Source: Sclerotiophoma versabilis (taxonomy: Eukaryota > Ascomycota > Dothideomycetes > Pleosporales > Didymellaceae). Taken from it: a DNA stretch of 64,000 bases. Below, piece after piece: positions 10,143 to 22,015 of this stretch (position 1 is the stretch's first letter; every line of letters starts with the position of its first letter). Position numbers and translations under genes: made by a program. The stretch covers positions 1,860,001 to 1,924,000 of the forward strand of contig JAAROD010000058.1 of assembly GCA_012274445.1 (NCBI GenBank), written 5' to 3'. Under the pieces are notes generated by a model that worked only from the letters and a program-made list of their open reading frames with translations, was not told the DNA's origin and did no database searches.

Positions 10143-13100
10143 CTACAAAAAACCCTTCTGGCCAGAGACACGTCGTAATCCAGATCGGAAGCTGCCGTAC
10201 TTCTTCTCGCCGGGCGTAGCTTCGCCCATCTCACCCATCAGGAGGCCGATGGAAGAGCCGCGTCTCGATCGTGCATCGCCAGCATCACTGGCTGCAATGC
10301 CTGGAACGCCAAGTTGGCTCCTGCGCTCAATTCGCATGTTCTTGTAGTTCTCGAGTTCGCGTTCGAGCTTCACAGTTTTCTCGCGTTCTTCACGAAGCTC
10401 GCGCTCGGCGCGCTTAGCGGCGAGCTGGTTTCCTGAGTCCGACGATTGCAATTCATCGATCGTAGATAGCAAGCTGGAGATCTTGTCGCGGGCCTTGTTG
10501 AGGTCCTCGGTAACAGAGGCGTTCTGCTTCTCTCGGCGCTCGATCTGAGATTGCAGATCCTTGACTGTGCGGTCGACGTTGCGAACAGCGCGGGAGTCAG
10601 AAAGGCGTGCCGATTCCACATCTTCAAGTGCCTTCTCGAGCTGTATCGCATGGTCAGTCAAGTTTCCGACGGGAAGGACATACAATTACGTACCTCTTGG
10701 ATACGTCCGTGAAGGAACCGGACGTCTTTGCCAGCTGAGCCGCTGTAGCCCTTCGTCTCAAGATCTACCAAACGAAGCTGTAGATCCTTGAGGTTCTTGC
10801 CAATGAGTCCCTTCTCCTTGTGTAGTTGAACATTGGCTTCGCGTTCGGCGATGATGTCCTTTTGTAGCTCCTGCGCCAAGGCTTCAGCACGTCGCATTTT
10901 ACCAACAGCAGCGGCTGCGATATCTTCCTGCTGGGCAAGACCAGACTTCAGTTCGAGAAGCTCACGATCGTAAGCGGCGGCGTTGCGCATGGCCGGTGAT
11001 TCGGACCGCGAAAGGTCATCCAGTCGGTCTACTGCCTCTTGAAGTCGGGTCTCTAGACGTTTCTTCTCTTCAATGGCAGAGTCGCGTTCGGCGGAAAGGT
11101 CGTCGACGTTGGTGCGAAGGTTGCGCACTTGAGACAAGAGGTTTACAATCTTAGATTGAGCCTCGTTGTGAGCATTGGCTGCCTCGTCACGAGAGTTGGA
11201 GACCACCTGGAGGGTCATCTCCAAGCGGTTCTTCTCCTTCGCCCAAGTAGACGAGTTGAGTACCTCATCGTCCCACTTGCTTCTCATCTCCTCGATTTCT
11301 TCGCGCAAGCGTCCATTCTCTTCGCGAATGTAGATGATCGTCTGACGTTCTTGTTCGAGTTCGCTCGTCAAGGTCGAAAGCTCAGACTGATACTTCTTGC
11401 GTGTCTGCTCCAAAGAGGTTTCACCGTCTTCGATGTCGTGTGCGCGTTGGCTTCTATAATCTTCAAGCTCGTTCTGGAGGCGCTTCTTGGCCTGCAGTGC
11501 AGCCTGTAGGTCGGTCGAGAGGTCCTCAACACGCTCTTCGTACTGTTGGACTTGTCGCTGGAAGTCTTCTACCATTCCGTCCATCTCCTTCCGCTCCGCC
11601 ATATAGGTGGCACATGTCTCCTCGGCCTCGCGTGCCTGTGTTCTGGCGAACTGCTCGGCGCGAGAAGCCTTGAGGACGGCGATCTCAGCTTGCTCGAGCT
11701 TATTGAAGTACTCGTCGGCACGGTTCTTGTACAAGCTCAAACTCGATTGGACGTCGAGTAAAGTTGATGTTTCGTCGTCAAGTCGAATTTGAAGGTCAGC
11801 GAACTCTTGCAGGAGCTGGTTGTGGTTGGCTTGCTCCTGTTCGCGCTCGGAAGCGAGTTCATCCAGTTCAGCCGACACCTCACGCAGCTCAGCTTCTAAG
11901 GCCGCCTTCATCTGCTTGATGTCATCAAACGCAGTTTTTGCGTCAGCTAGCTCATTAACAGCATTGTTGTGCGCTTGGACAATAGACTTGCGCGACTGTT
12001 CCTGTGATTTCAAGATCTCGAAAAGTTCTTCGTGAGACTTGGTCTGCACTTCCTGGTAGGACAACTGACCTGAGCGCAAGCTTTGCTCGAGGGAAGAGAC
12101 CTTCCGTGCGGAGTCGTCGAGCATGTCATGAAGACGGAAGTTCTCGCGCTCCAGTTTTTGTACTCGCCTCATTGATGGGCTTTCCTCTTGCCAGCTGTTG
12201 CTACGTACGGGAGATTGGTCGAGCTGGCTCTGCAGATGTGCGTTCCGCAATTCCGAAATCTGGAGTTGGTTCTGTGCAAGTTCGAGTTCGGCGGCCATGT
12301 CCATGCGGCTGTTGAAAGAAACGGTATCGACAGTTCGGTCAGAGCGGGCGGAATCGTTCGTTGCGTTGCTGATGTGGCGTTGGTTAGTCGGTGTGCTTGT
12401 CGAGGTTGGCTTACGGTTTTCGCTGTCTAACCTCCTGTGTGTTGGCGATCGGTTTGCGTTGGCTTGGTTCACCTGGCTGCTGTTCATTTCCTCTAGCAAA
12501 GCCCGTTTCGAGTTGGCATGGCGCGTGTCTAACTCATTAATCTCGCCCTCGTGCCTCTCGCGGAGGTCGTCCAACTGCGCTTCTGCGCGGTGGTAACGCT
12601 CTGTTGCCACGCGTAAGGCCTGGTTAGCAGCCTCAAGACGTTCAGCAACATCTAGAGCTTTCGAGATATGTGGCTTGGCAGCATCGTAGGTGATGGCGAC
12701 ATCTGCAGATTCTGGATCGAAAACCTTGCGAAGAAGCATGAGCTGGTTATGGCACTCTTCCAGCTCGCGGTTGTTGTTGTCTAGTGTCGCTTGAACAGTG
12801 CGTGTGTTCGCTTGAGCCTGGGTACGCAATTGCCTCTCTGTCTCAAGCTTGCGGTTGGCTTCTGCAAGTTGGAGGTTGATTGTCGAAGATGCCTTCTCCG
12901 CATTTCGGTTGCTCTTCGCCTCACGGTTGATCTCATGGTTCAAGTCTTCAAGAGTAAGCTCAAGTTTCTCTTTCTGCTTCTCCATAGATGCAATAGTGAC
13001 TTGAGCGTCCTCAAGCTGACGGTACATGCGTTTGTTGTCTTCCTCGACCTTGGATTTTTCGTTTGTCAGTTGCAAAATCTTCGACCGTTGGGTTTCACCA

Positions 13101-16100
13101 GCGCGCGAGTTAGTTCGAGCAATATCAAGGTTCTTTTGCTGGACCTTGTTGAGCAGAGCACGGTTGTCATTCTCGGAAGCTGCAAGTCGCCCCTTGATAG
13201 TGACCAGCTCGCGCTCGAGGCGCTCTTTCTGCTGGTCGTTCCGCTCTCTGAACCCTTCTGCATCCGCGAGCATTTGTGTCAGACTGTGTACTTGCTCAGC
13301 GAGATCATCCCGCTCCGCTTCGAGTTGATCGAGTTGCTGGTCTTTAAGTTGGAGCTCTTGCTGCTGTACGGCATGCTTTTCCAACGCCAGTCGTGATTGA
13401 ACACGCTCAGCTTCGGCTTCAGCATCCATCTTCTCTTCCTGCAATTTGAGGTATTGCTCGCGCAGGGTCCGCAGTTCCTCCTGGTATTCTCTACGTTCCT
13501 GCTCGTGCGCAGTACGAGACTCGATCGCGCGTCGCAGGACGTCTTGTTGGGCGTACATCTCCTTCTCGATGGTGATCTTCGAATCGTTCAAAGCATCAAA
13601 GTCGCGCTTGAGGGTGTCGTACTTGTGCTCTGCAAGCAGCTCTACATCGTCACGGGATTGTCTCTCGCGGCTTAGCTCCTTCTGTACCTCGAACATTTCA
13701 GACTTTAGTTGCTCGATCTGCTCCTGAAGTAATTTTGACTGGGCATCCTCGGTTTCTCGGTCCTCAAGAAGACGTTTGGCATCTGCGGCTTCACGATCTG
13801 CTTGCTGCTTCTGCACACGCATGGCCTCAAGCTCAGCATTAGCCTCGCGTAGACGGCTTTGGAGACCATCGTGTTTCGAAGCAAGCGTCTGCTTCTCCGC
13901 GTCGAATGTCTGTCGATCAGACTCGTACTTCTTGAGGTCAGCCTTGAGAATTGCCAGCTCGCTTTCTTTGCGACGAATCAAATCCTCATAGCTGGTAGAA
14001 GTTGAAGACAGATCGGAAATCTGCTGACGCACTTGTCGGTTCTCTTCGAGCAGCTCCTTGATTTGCTTCTTGCCAGCTTGCACTTCCTTGTCCGATGCCG
14101 CTAGCTTGATGTCAAGATCCTGCTCGGTTTTAAGAAGTTTCGACTCCAGCTCTTGGACCTTTCGCTCCTTCAGACTCAAGTGGCTCTGTAACATCTTCAC
14201 TTCCTGGCTCATGGACTCTTCAGCTTGACTGCGTTTTGATTGAGCAGCTTCAAGTTCCTGCAGCTGCTGATCGAGACGTGCAATCTGCTCTTCAAGGTCT
14301 TGCTTTTCGGTTTCCAGATTGCCAATGATCTGGCCTGCTTGCTCGAGCTCTTTGCGCCAGGTCTCAGCCTGGTCTTCTGTCTTCTTTTTGGCCTCCATAA
14401 GGGCGTCTAGCTGGTCCTCAAGTTGATCTTGGTCTTCAATGGCACCCTGAAGCTTTTCAGCAAGCTCGGCCTCCCGGATTTGAAGCCGCTTAAAGATTTC
14501 TTCCTTGTCCAGAGCCAAAGCACGTTCGCTTTCGAGAGTCTTCTGGATCTTTTGAATGTCCATCTCGGCTCTTCGTCGATCATCTTCCACACGCTGTCTC
14601 TCAGCTGCCTCTTGCTGCATTTTTCCCTCAAGCTGGAGAATCATCTCGTCGCGCTTCTTAACTTCAGCAGCTTGACGAGTGGCGCCGAGCATTGGCCTCA
14701 TGCGGACGAAGAGTCGCCACCATGGGTTGGACTGTAGATCAAGATAGACTTGGAAGTTCTTCTGTACAATGCGGGTCGCTTCAGCTCGGTAGAGACGCTT
14801 GTGGGCAATACGACGCTGTGTAAACCCACGTGCCGCTGACTGGAACTGGATCATGATGTCGCGGATAAGGTTGTCACGTTGATCTTCCAGTTCCGCAAGA
14901 ACGCCCGCGCGGAAGAAGACCTTAGTAATACCGACGCGGTAGAGAGCTTTGTCCATACCCAACTTCTCGAGAATCATCTTCGCGACAAGCTGGCCCTCAA
15001 GGTAGCCTTTGGGTATGTCTTTGCACAGCACCTCGTAACGCTGTCTGAATTCGACGAAGGTCAAGCGGTTAGGGAATCCAGTACGGGCGATTCTAATACC
15101 TTCGAGCACACCGTTGCATCGTAACTGATCAAGGACGAGGGGAGCACTGAATTGTTTTGGTCGTTTTTTGTGGTTCGGAAGGATACAACGAACGAAGTGA
15201 GGGTGTGTTGAATGGAGCTGGGACATGAGTGTCGAAAGTTGCTCCTTGTGACGCTGAGCCACAGTGCGGAAGAGGCCCTTCTTTACGCGGCTGCGTGTGC
15301 CGCCGACTTCATCGTCAGGATCTGCACAGTCCGCGAACAGATTGGCGATGTGCTTATCAGATGATGCTGCTAGGAGTCGTGTAACGTTGTCGTTCAGAGG
15401 GTCCTTGTTCTTTTCCAACCAGCCCTCTGTTGAGTACTCAACCTCGGCAGCATAGTGAGTGAGAACGAAACCCTGTGTCAGCATGGAACGCTTGTATTTG
15501 TTGCTCTTGCGGTCCCAAAGGGAGTGCAGCTTCTCGGTAAAGCTCACATCGGTAGCTTTAGGCATGACACTGTCCTCGTCCAAACAAGAGAAGATACCGA
15601 TTGGGTTCGGTAGTTCGATCAGATCAATGGTCGGTTGGAGATCGCGACCAAAATCAATAAACTTCCACTCGATCTGCTCACGGGCGTACTCTTCTTGCTC
15701 TAGTACGAACATATGGTGGTTGAAGAACTGTTGAAGCTTCTCGTTCGTGTAGTTGATACAGAGCTGCTCGAAGCTATTCTCATCGAAAATCTCGAAACCC
15801 GCAATATCCAAAACACCGATGAAGTGTGAGTCGTCGCCTCCAGATCCTGTTTGGTCCAGCTGTCTGTTGATGCGGTCGACGAGATCACCGAACCCGCGCT
15901 CGTAGATACCTTTGGCAAGAGCGTCAATTGCGAGGTTCACTTGCTCAGGTGTCTGAACCTTTTCGACCCATTCGCGTCCGGCCTTGACTCGAGGATGCAG
16001 CAGAGCCTTTATAAAGTCATCGGCGGAAACGCCGAGCAACTTACACACTTTTCTGGCCTGCGCCTCAGCATTAGAATCCAATGTGGCTTGGTCGGCTCGC

Positions 16101-17540
16101 CGGCTCTCTTTGATCGCTTTGATGTTACCCAGGTGAAGAACAGCTGCGATAGTCCGAAGGATGCCGGCCTGCTCCTTGTCTGTGAACTTCATGACATGGA
16201 AAGCCTCGATCAGTGTGTTCCACTCGTCACGATCGTCCACACCAGAGATGATGTCGTTGCCATGCTTGGTGTAGTCAAAACTCTCTGTATCTGTCGAGTC
16301 CAGCAAGAAGTCCTGCTTCATCGCCGGGTCCGCTCCGCGCAGCAGCTGATAGAAGATATGATAGTTGCGCTCGTTGGAGTTTAGCCTCACGACCCTGGAC
16401 TTCTCGAGGAGATACCAGTCGATGTAAGCACCAGCAATTTGACCTGTGCGTGTGAACTCGATTCGGATAAACTTTCCGAAACGAGAAGAGTTGTTGTTCC
16501 TGACAGTCTGGGCGTTACCAAAGGCTTCGAGGATAGGATTGGCTCGTAGGATCTGTTCAGAAAGATTGGTGAGGTTCTTCGCACCCGACTTTGCTCGAGG
16601 AGTATCAGAGTTGGCGACCGCTGCCAGGTATTGGATGACCTTTTTGGTGTTCTCAGTCTTTCCAGCGCCAGACTCTCCTCTGTACGATGTCAGGTGGGTC
16701 GCATCAATAGCCAAAAGAAGGCACTTACGTGACAAGAATACTTTGGTTTGTCCCCTCGTCTACCAAATTCCGGAATGCCTCATCTGCCATGGCGAAGATA
16801 TGTGGTTTCGACTCTTCCCGCCCTCGCCCTCGATACAGGTTGATGTAGTCTCTCGAGTAGATGGGTAGGGGGCAGTAAGGATTCACTGTGACTAAAAACA
16901 ATCCTGAGTATGTCTGACGACTGTTAGTTTACACACATGACAAGCTGTGTATGCAACTCACGTAGATCAGATCAGCCTGGTATCTCATGTGCAGGTTGTG
17001 GATGACAGAAGGCTCGTTTAGATGGGTCAGCTCGGCCATGTCGCCAGCTTTGTCGAATTTGGCTGGGTTGACTTTGTCGACGGCGTCCTCTTCGACCTCC
17101 TGCTGGGTGCCATCGTCGCACTGTACCAGCAGCTTGCCGCCCGGCAGCTCTTCTACCACCCATCCCCGGACGAAAGCGTTCTTTGGGTCGTGCAGCCAGA
17201 CATAGCGCTTGCCAGAGAAGTCGTTCTCGCCTTCGACGATCCCCCCCGGTTTTGCTATGTCTGGCGTGTCTTCTGAGATGAACTGCGGTGCGAATGTGCC
17301 GATGGGTATGCTGTTGCGATTCGAGTTGGAACGCAAGCGTGACTCGCTCCGACTCAGCGGCGGACTGCTGAGATGTGTGAGGGACTGATGCCGTGCGTGC
17401 GCCATCTTGGGCTCTGTGTGTGGCTGCTCGGCGATGGAGAGCGGGCGCGGTGTTGGGCCCGGCGACGGCGATGCCGAGTTCCCTCGCGCGAAGGGGCTGT
17501 TTCGCACTCGCGACGGGCCATTGGGAGCAGGCGCGCTCAT
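10143..17540 (-). CDS. Myosin II heavy chain (conventional, septation type)
   Basis: Four exons on the minus strand: 17540-16962, 16913-16729, 16679-10694 and 10640-10143, with introns of 48, 49 and 53 nt. The product has 2,415 residues. An N-terminal extension of ~90 residues is disordered, then an SH3-like segment (KRYVWLHDPKNAFVRGW). The motor holds the P-loop GESGAGKT (~255-262, split just before by intron 2), switch I NNNSSRFGKF (~315-324) and switch II DIAGFEIF (~545-552). It ends in an IQ-like neck (MIQFQSAARGFTQRR). The remaining ~1,500 residues are heptad coiled coil with a short gap rich in Ser/Asn/Thr (NANRSPTHRRLDSENRK). In fungi this protein drives contraction of the cytokinetic/septal actin ring. 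Its length fits the Aspergillus MyoB/yeast Myo1 class. It is divergent from the gene at 18141 across a 600-bp shared promoter region. Start context and all junctions are consistent. Confidence 0.97.
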
Positions 17541-18140
17541 GGTTGTGTTGTGGGCAGGAATGGCGGCAGGTGCGTCAGGTGGTTTACTTCCTCGTGTCGA
17601 TGTCGCGCATTATGCAGGCGTGCGGTGTGATTTGGAAGGCCTGCAGAAACCAAAGTCGCAGACAATTAGAAACTATGTACAATGATGCAGCAATGCGCCG
17701 TACACAAGGAATCGACTCGCAGGTAATACAAAGTAGGTTTGCGGAGAGGCGTGCACGCGCGCGGGCGGGCGGCAAGCTGTTGATCACCTTGTTTGCCCTG
17801 GCAACGCGCGCCGCCAGCCAACTACGGCATCGGGCTGGCGAGATCGACCATCGACCATCGACCATCGACCATCGACCATCGGCCGGCGACCGTCTGCCAA
17901 AGCGCGTCCTGCACGTGACCTCTCCGCCGCGGCCTTTGATTTTGGACATGGTCAACGGCTCAAGCAGCACCCACCCTGCAGCAGCAAGCCTCATCCACCC
18001 ACAGCGCGGAGTGAAGGCGCACCCATTGCACTTGCCGCAGCTGATTGCAGCGCGATCGGATATCGACAAATCTCTCTCCCACTCGATGCGCTGAAGTGCG
18101 CGCAAAGCTCCTCCCTCGACGCGCTGCGCTCCTGCCGCAA
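17541..18140. promoter_or_regulatory. Shared divergent promoter region, myosin II / zinc-finger gene
   Basis: 600 bp between two divergent start codons, so both 5' regions must lie here. It is GC-rich, with CpG-rich stretches (GCACGCGCGCGGGCGGG) and a heptanucleotide tandem repeat (17845-17879). No canonical TATA box was seen near either start. Long minus-strand frames across 17584-18706 are side effects of the GC content and overlap the coding exon of the plus-strand gene. Confidence 0.55.
17845..17879. repeat. (CGACCAT)5 tandem repeat in divergent promoter
   Basis: Five perfect copies of the 7-bp unit CGACCAT, followed by CGGCCGGCGACC. It lies ~300 bp upstream of the myosin ATG and ~260 bp upstream of the zinc-finger gene ATG. 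Seven is not a multiple of three, consistent with a non-coding position. Confidence 0.95.
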
Positions 18141-21100
18141 ATGGCGAACAACAACTTCCCTCCCGGCATGCCCTTTCCCTTTCCATTCCCCCAGATGCAG
18201 CAGCCCCCGAACGGCGCGCCCCACGATGGCCAGCAGCAACATGCCCCTCCCCCGCCGCCTGGGTGGAGCCTCCCCGGCCTGCAGCAGTATCCCCCACAGC
18301 CATACGCGCCGCAGCCAGGCCACGCCGAGAACCAGAACAATCTGCCCCAGTTCCCCTCTGCCTGTGAGTAAAAGGCCGTTGTACGTTCCCATATGCTGCA
18401 AATGTACTGACGTAGTTCAGCCTTAAGCTGGCCGCCACAAATACCCCCCGAGTGGCTGCAGTTGATGCAGAGCAGCATGCAGAGTGGCATGGTACCGCCA
18501 CCGCTACCCGGCCTCAATTTCCCTCCTCCCTCGCTTTCACATACGCCGCAAGCGCCCGCGACACCGATTGCATTCCCTCCGCACTTGCCTCCCCAGCCTA
18601 CGGCTGCTCCAATCGAACGCGTACAGGAAGTGATGGACTGTGACAGGGAAGATGGTGAGCTCAGCGATGCTGACAGGAGCTCAAGAACGCCTGGAGGCAT
18701 TGCCATGCGCCAAAGGTACCTCGAGCCCCCGCGGTCTGCACCTCAGCCAACAGCTACGCCCTCCGGTGCAGAGGATGCTTACAATCCGGACAAGCCCTCG
18801 GCCGGTCAGAGGACGCAACAAGCTCCTATCGTGAACGGTGCGCCACAAGCGGGCACGGTCGCGAACAAGACGGACCTGGTGCAGCAACAGCGGGAGGAGG
18901 CCAAGCAGTTTATTCGACTCCTCAACGCTAACAACATTGGCTACCACGCACTCGCCAAGGAGAACATTGATGTCGAGCTTCTCAGGAGCATGTATCGCAG
19001 CATGAACCTGCCGTCGGAACCTGAACCCATCCCACCACCAAAAACTAACGGTACATCTGCGACGAAACCATCGACCGAGGATCAAGCCGCGACGGCTACA
19101 CCGAGCCTCCCACAAAGGGTCCTACCTTCGGTGTCAACCAACATTGCTGCAGCATCGACGGCAAGCGCTGCTGCTTCACCCGTCGATCGAAAGAACTATC
19201 TGGCGCGCCTGCAGGCAGCTAAGCTAGCTAGACAGTCTGGCCCAGCCAAGGCCAGCCCTCCACAGAAGTCACCACCAGTGGCTGTCGCTTCTTCTGCAAC
19301 CGGCATCAGCACCCCTCAGGCGAGTATGACACCGACAAAGAAGCCGCCAGTTACAGATGAGCAAAAGGCACGCCAGACGGAATTGATTAAGCAGCGGCTA
19401 GAAGCACTCAAAGCACAGAGCAAGCAAAGCACTGCATCATCCAACACCACCGCACAGAGGCCTGGTCCTTCGGCACCCACTGCCCAACAATCTTACACGC
19501 CTGGTCCAAGCACCTCAGCCCCGCAAACCCCAGCCGCAAGCTTTTCAGGCATACCAGGCTTGTTCATGAACGCGCAGGCGACTTCTAGCAATGGAACATC
19601 AACACCATCACGACAGTCACATGCTGTCCCGCAAAAGCGTCCAGCGCCCTCCGACACTTCAGTGTCGACACCACGAGGATCAGTTACGCCCTACAATCGC
19701 CCCTTCGGCCAGTCTCCCCATGCACATCACGAGGACTCCATGATCATCGAAGTTAGTGACGACGAGTCTAACGGCAGTGAGATGGACATTGACGATGACC
19801 AAGTTTCATCAGGCCCGTCTGCTGTTCGACAAGCTCCAGTCTCCATACCTGGGTTCCCACCTCGTCAAGCCCCTGTGCCAGCTGCAGTCTCTGCCGTCAG
19901 CACACCTGGTCCCCAAACGCCTGCAACCCTTGCACGAACTGGGGAGCTCAGTACTAAAGAGCAGGAGCTGGCGGCTCTAAAGCTAACCCTCAAGAAGAAG
20001 CTTGCAGAGCAAAAGCGTATCAAGGAGGCTGCAGAGGCTGCCGCTGCAGAGGCCACTGCACCCCAAGATACACCGTCAAAGCCGCAACAAGCAATTTCAG
20101 TGCCGGCCGTGACAGGAGCAAGTGCCCCTGCTCAAGCGAATACGCCAGCTATTGTTACATCACGAGATCGAAAGCGACGTCGCCGAACAGAGATTCAAGA
20201 GCAACTGCCGACCCTGGACGACGAGATCGCTAACAATGAGGCAGAGATGGCACGACTCGCGAAGGACCTCGAACGGCTGAGGGCAAACAACAAGCGTATC
20301 ATGCAAGACAAATTGCGATTGACAAAGGAGCTGGAAGATCTTGGCATTGACACCGAAGGCATGTCCCATGCTGACATGCGAGCTACAAAAGACGAGATCG
20401 AGCGTGCTAAGTCGCCCGAGGTTGAGAATGTTCCGCAGACTGGAAGTGAGCTCTTGCGAGGGTCGCCTTTCAACGAGCAACCTGGTGTTGCTGACACAGC
20501 CCCAGTTGATAGGGTGGATACTACGGTGACTGAACCGACCTCTCTGCCTGCACCTTCCTCGGTTGATACCCAGCCCAACCCCCAACAGTTTGGCTTCCTC
20601 CCCGGACTTGGCCAGGCTGCGCCCAATGTGCTTGCATCAACTGTCCCTCAACCCACACCGCAGCCTGCGCAAGAGCAACTCACAAGGGCATCCCATGACT
20701 TGCAGCGCAGGTCCAACGTGAGAGAGTCCGCTGAGCCATCGATTCCCGAAGCCACCGTGAACGATCGCGCATCGGCTACCCCAATGGACGATGACGAAGA
20801 TTTCTATTCACCGCCACCGCCAGTCGAGGCCAATGTCAATCCTGAAGCCACCGTGGCGGAACCACCTGAGCCTCTAGCAGAGCCAAACGCTGCGAGTGCC
20901 CCATCACCTTCCGAAGAAGGCGAGGTCGAAATGTCAGAGTCCGAAGTGGAAGACGATGAAGAGTATGAACCAGAGGAGCCTATGGTGGAAGAAATCAACA
21001 TCAAGGAACCTACTGTGGAGGTATCCGCTGTCAAAGAGCATGTTTCTGAACATCCATCGCAACAAGTCCAGATGCTAGAACAGCAAGTCGAACAATCGCA

Positions 21101-22015
21101 GTCTGTCGGGCAATCTCAGGTTTCGACGGAGGATGAGGAAGCCTATGAACCACCTGACGTCGACGAAGAGATGACCGAAGTCGCACCCGTGGCCACGGCC
21201 GCTCAGCCTGAGGCTTCGTCTCCTGGCGATGCAGATGACGGGGCTATGGATATCGCCACGTCTTCATCGGAGGACTCAGATGAGTCCCACTCAGAATCAG
21301 ACATGGAAACGGACTCAGAGCTCGGAGACTCGGACTCGCAGACACATATAGCACAACAAGATACTAACATTGCTGACGATCTAGCACCTGAGCTGCAACC
21401 GGAGACTTCGGTGACGGTAGTTCCCGTTCCTGAACAAGCACACGATGTAAGCGTTTTGCCTTCGCGGGAGATTATGCTGACAACCTAAGGTGCCCATCGT
21501 TGAGGAAGAACCTGAGCCCGAGCCACCTGCGTTCACGCCCTATGAAAGCCCCCTTCGCATGTTCAAGTCCTATCGTTACCACCCCAATTTTTCGCAAGAC
21601 ATCGATGGCGGCTTCTTATCCATGACCTACAGTCACCAGATTGATCCTGAAAAGCCTCTGTGCCCTTTTGAATCTGCAGGTGGATCTTGCAACGACCCCG
21701 AATGCCCCAGCCAGCATTTCAGGGGCATGGGTATCACTGGTGCGTTTTACAGAGGGTCTCATACTCACGTTTGTCCCACCCACCCCTTGTACGCAGACTG
21801 ACTTCTGTTTTGTAGGTGAGAAGCTCCTCGTCCAGCTCGGGACCGCCAATCCTGGCAAGACACAGGAAGAGAAGCAACAGTGGAACGACGGTTTGCGAAG
21901 CGTTCTGAAGGATCTTCGCCAGAAGAACATCAAGGACCCCAATGGTATCGCGCGAGAGATCGCCAAGTACCGTCGACAGTTCCTCAACGACGATACCCGG
22001 GTTATCAACCTTTGA
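18141..22015 (+). CDS. zf-C3H1 domain protein, ZFC3H1/Red1-like nuclear RNA-decay scaffold
   Basis: Four exons: 18141-18363, 18421-21446, 21490-21739 and 21816-22015; introns of 57, 43 and 76 nt; 1,232 residues. The N-terminus is Pro/Gln-rich (MANNNFPPGMPFPFPFP), then a ~1,000-residue Ser/Pro/Ala- and acid-rich disordered region. That region contains one basic stretch plus coiled coil (KRRRRTEIQEQLPTLDDEIA to KRIMQDKLRLTKELEDLG, near residues ~610-670). The C-terminus holds the diagnostic finger CPFESAGGSCNDPECPSQHF at ~1141-1160 (C-x8-C-x4-C-x3-H), the zf-C3H1 signature of ZFC3H1 in animals and Red1 in fission yeast, scaffolds that recruit the nuclear exosome through Mtr4-type helicases. The 43-nt intron 3 has TGCTGAC six bases before its acceptor; without splicing it the finger would be lost. 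Family call is good; the role in RNA elimination is inferred by homology. Confidence 0.88.

Noticed and set aside
12791..13396. 201-codon plus-strand Leu-rich frame inside the myosin gene
   Set aside because: Antisense of coiled-coil codons (Glu/Lys/Gln read as Leu/Phe/Ser), a routine artefact.
17584..18706. Minus-strand Gly/Cys/Arg-rich frames up to 305 codons
   Set aside because: Antisense of the Pro/Gln-rich first exons of the zinc-finger gene and of the divergent promoter; composition is a complement artefact.
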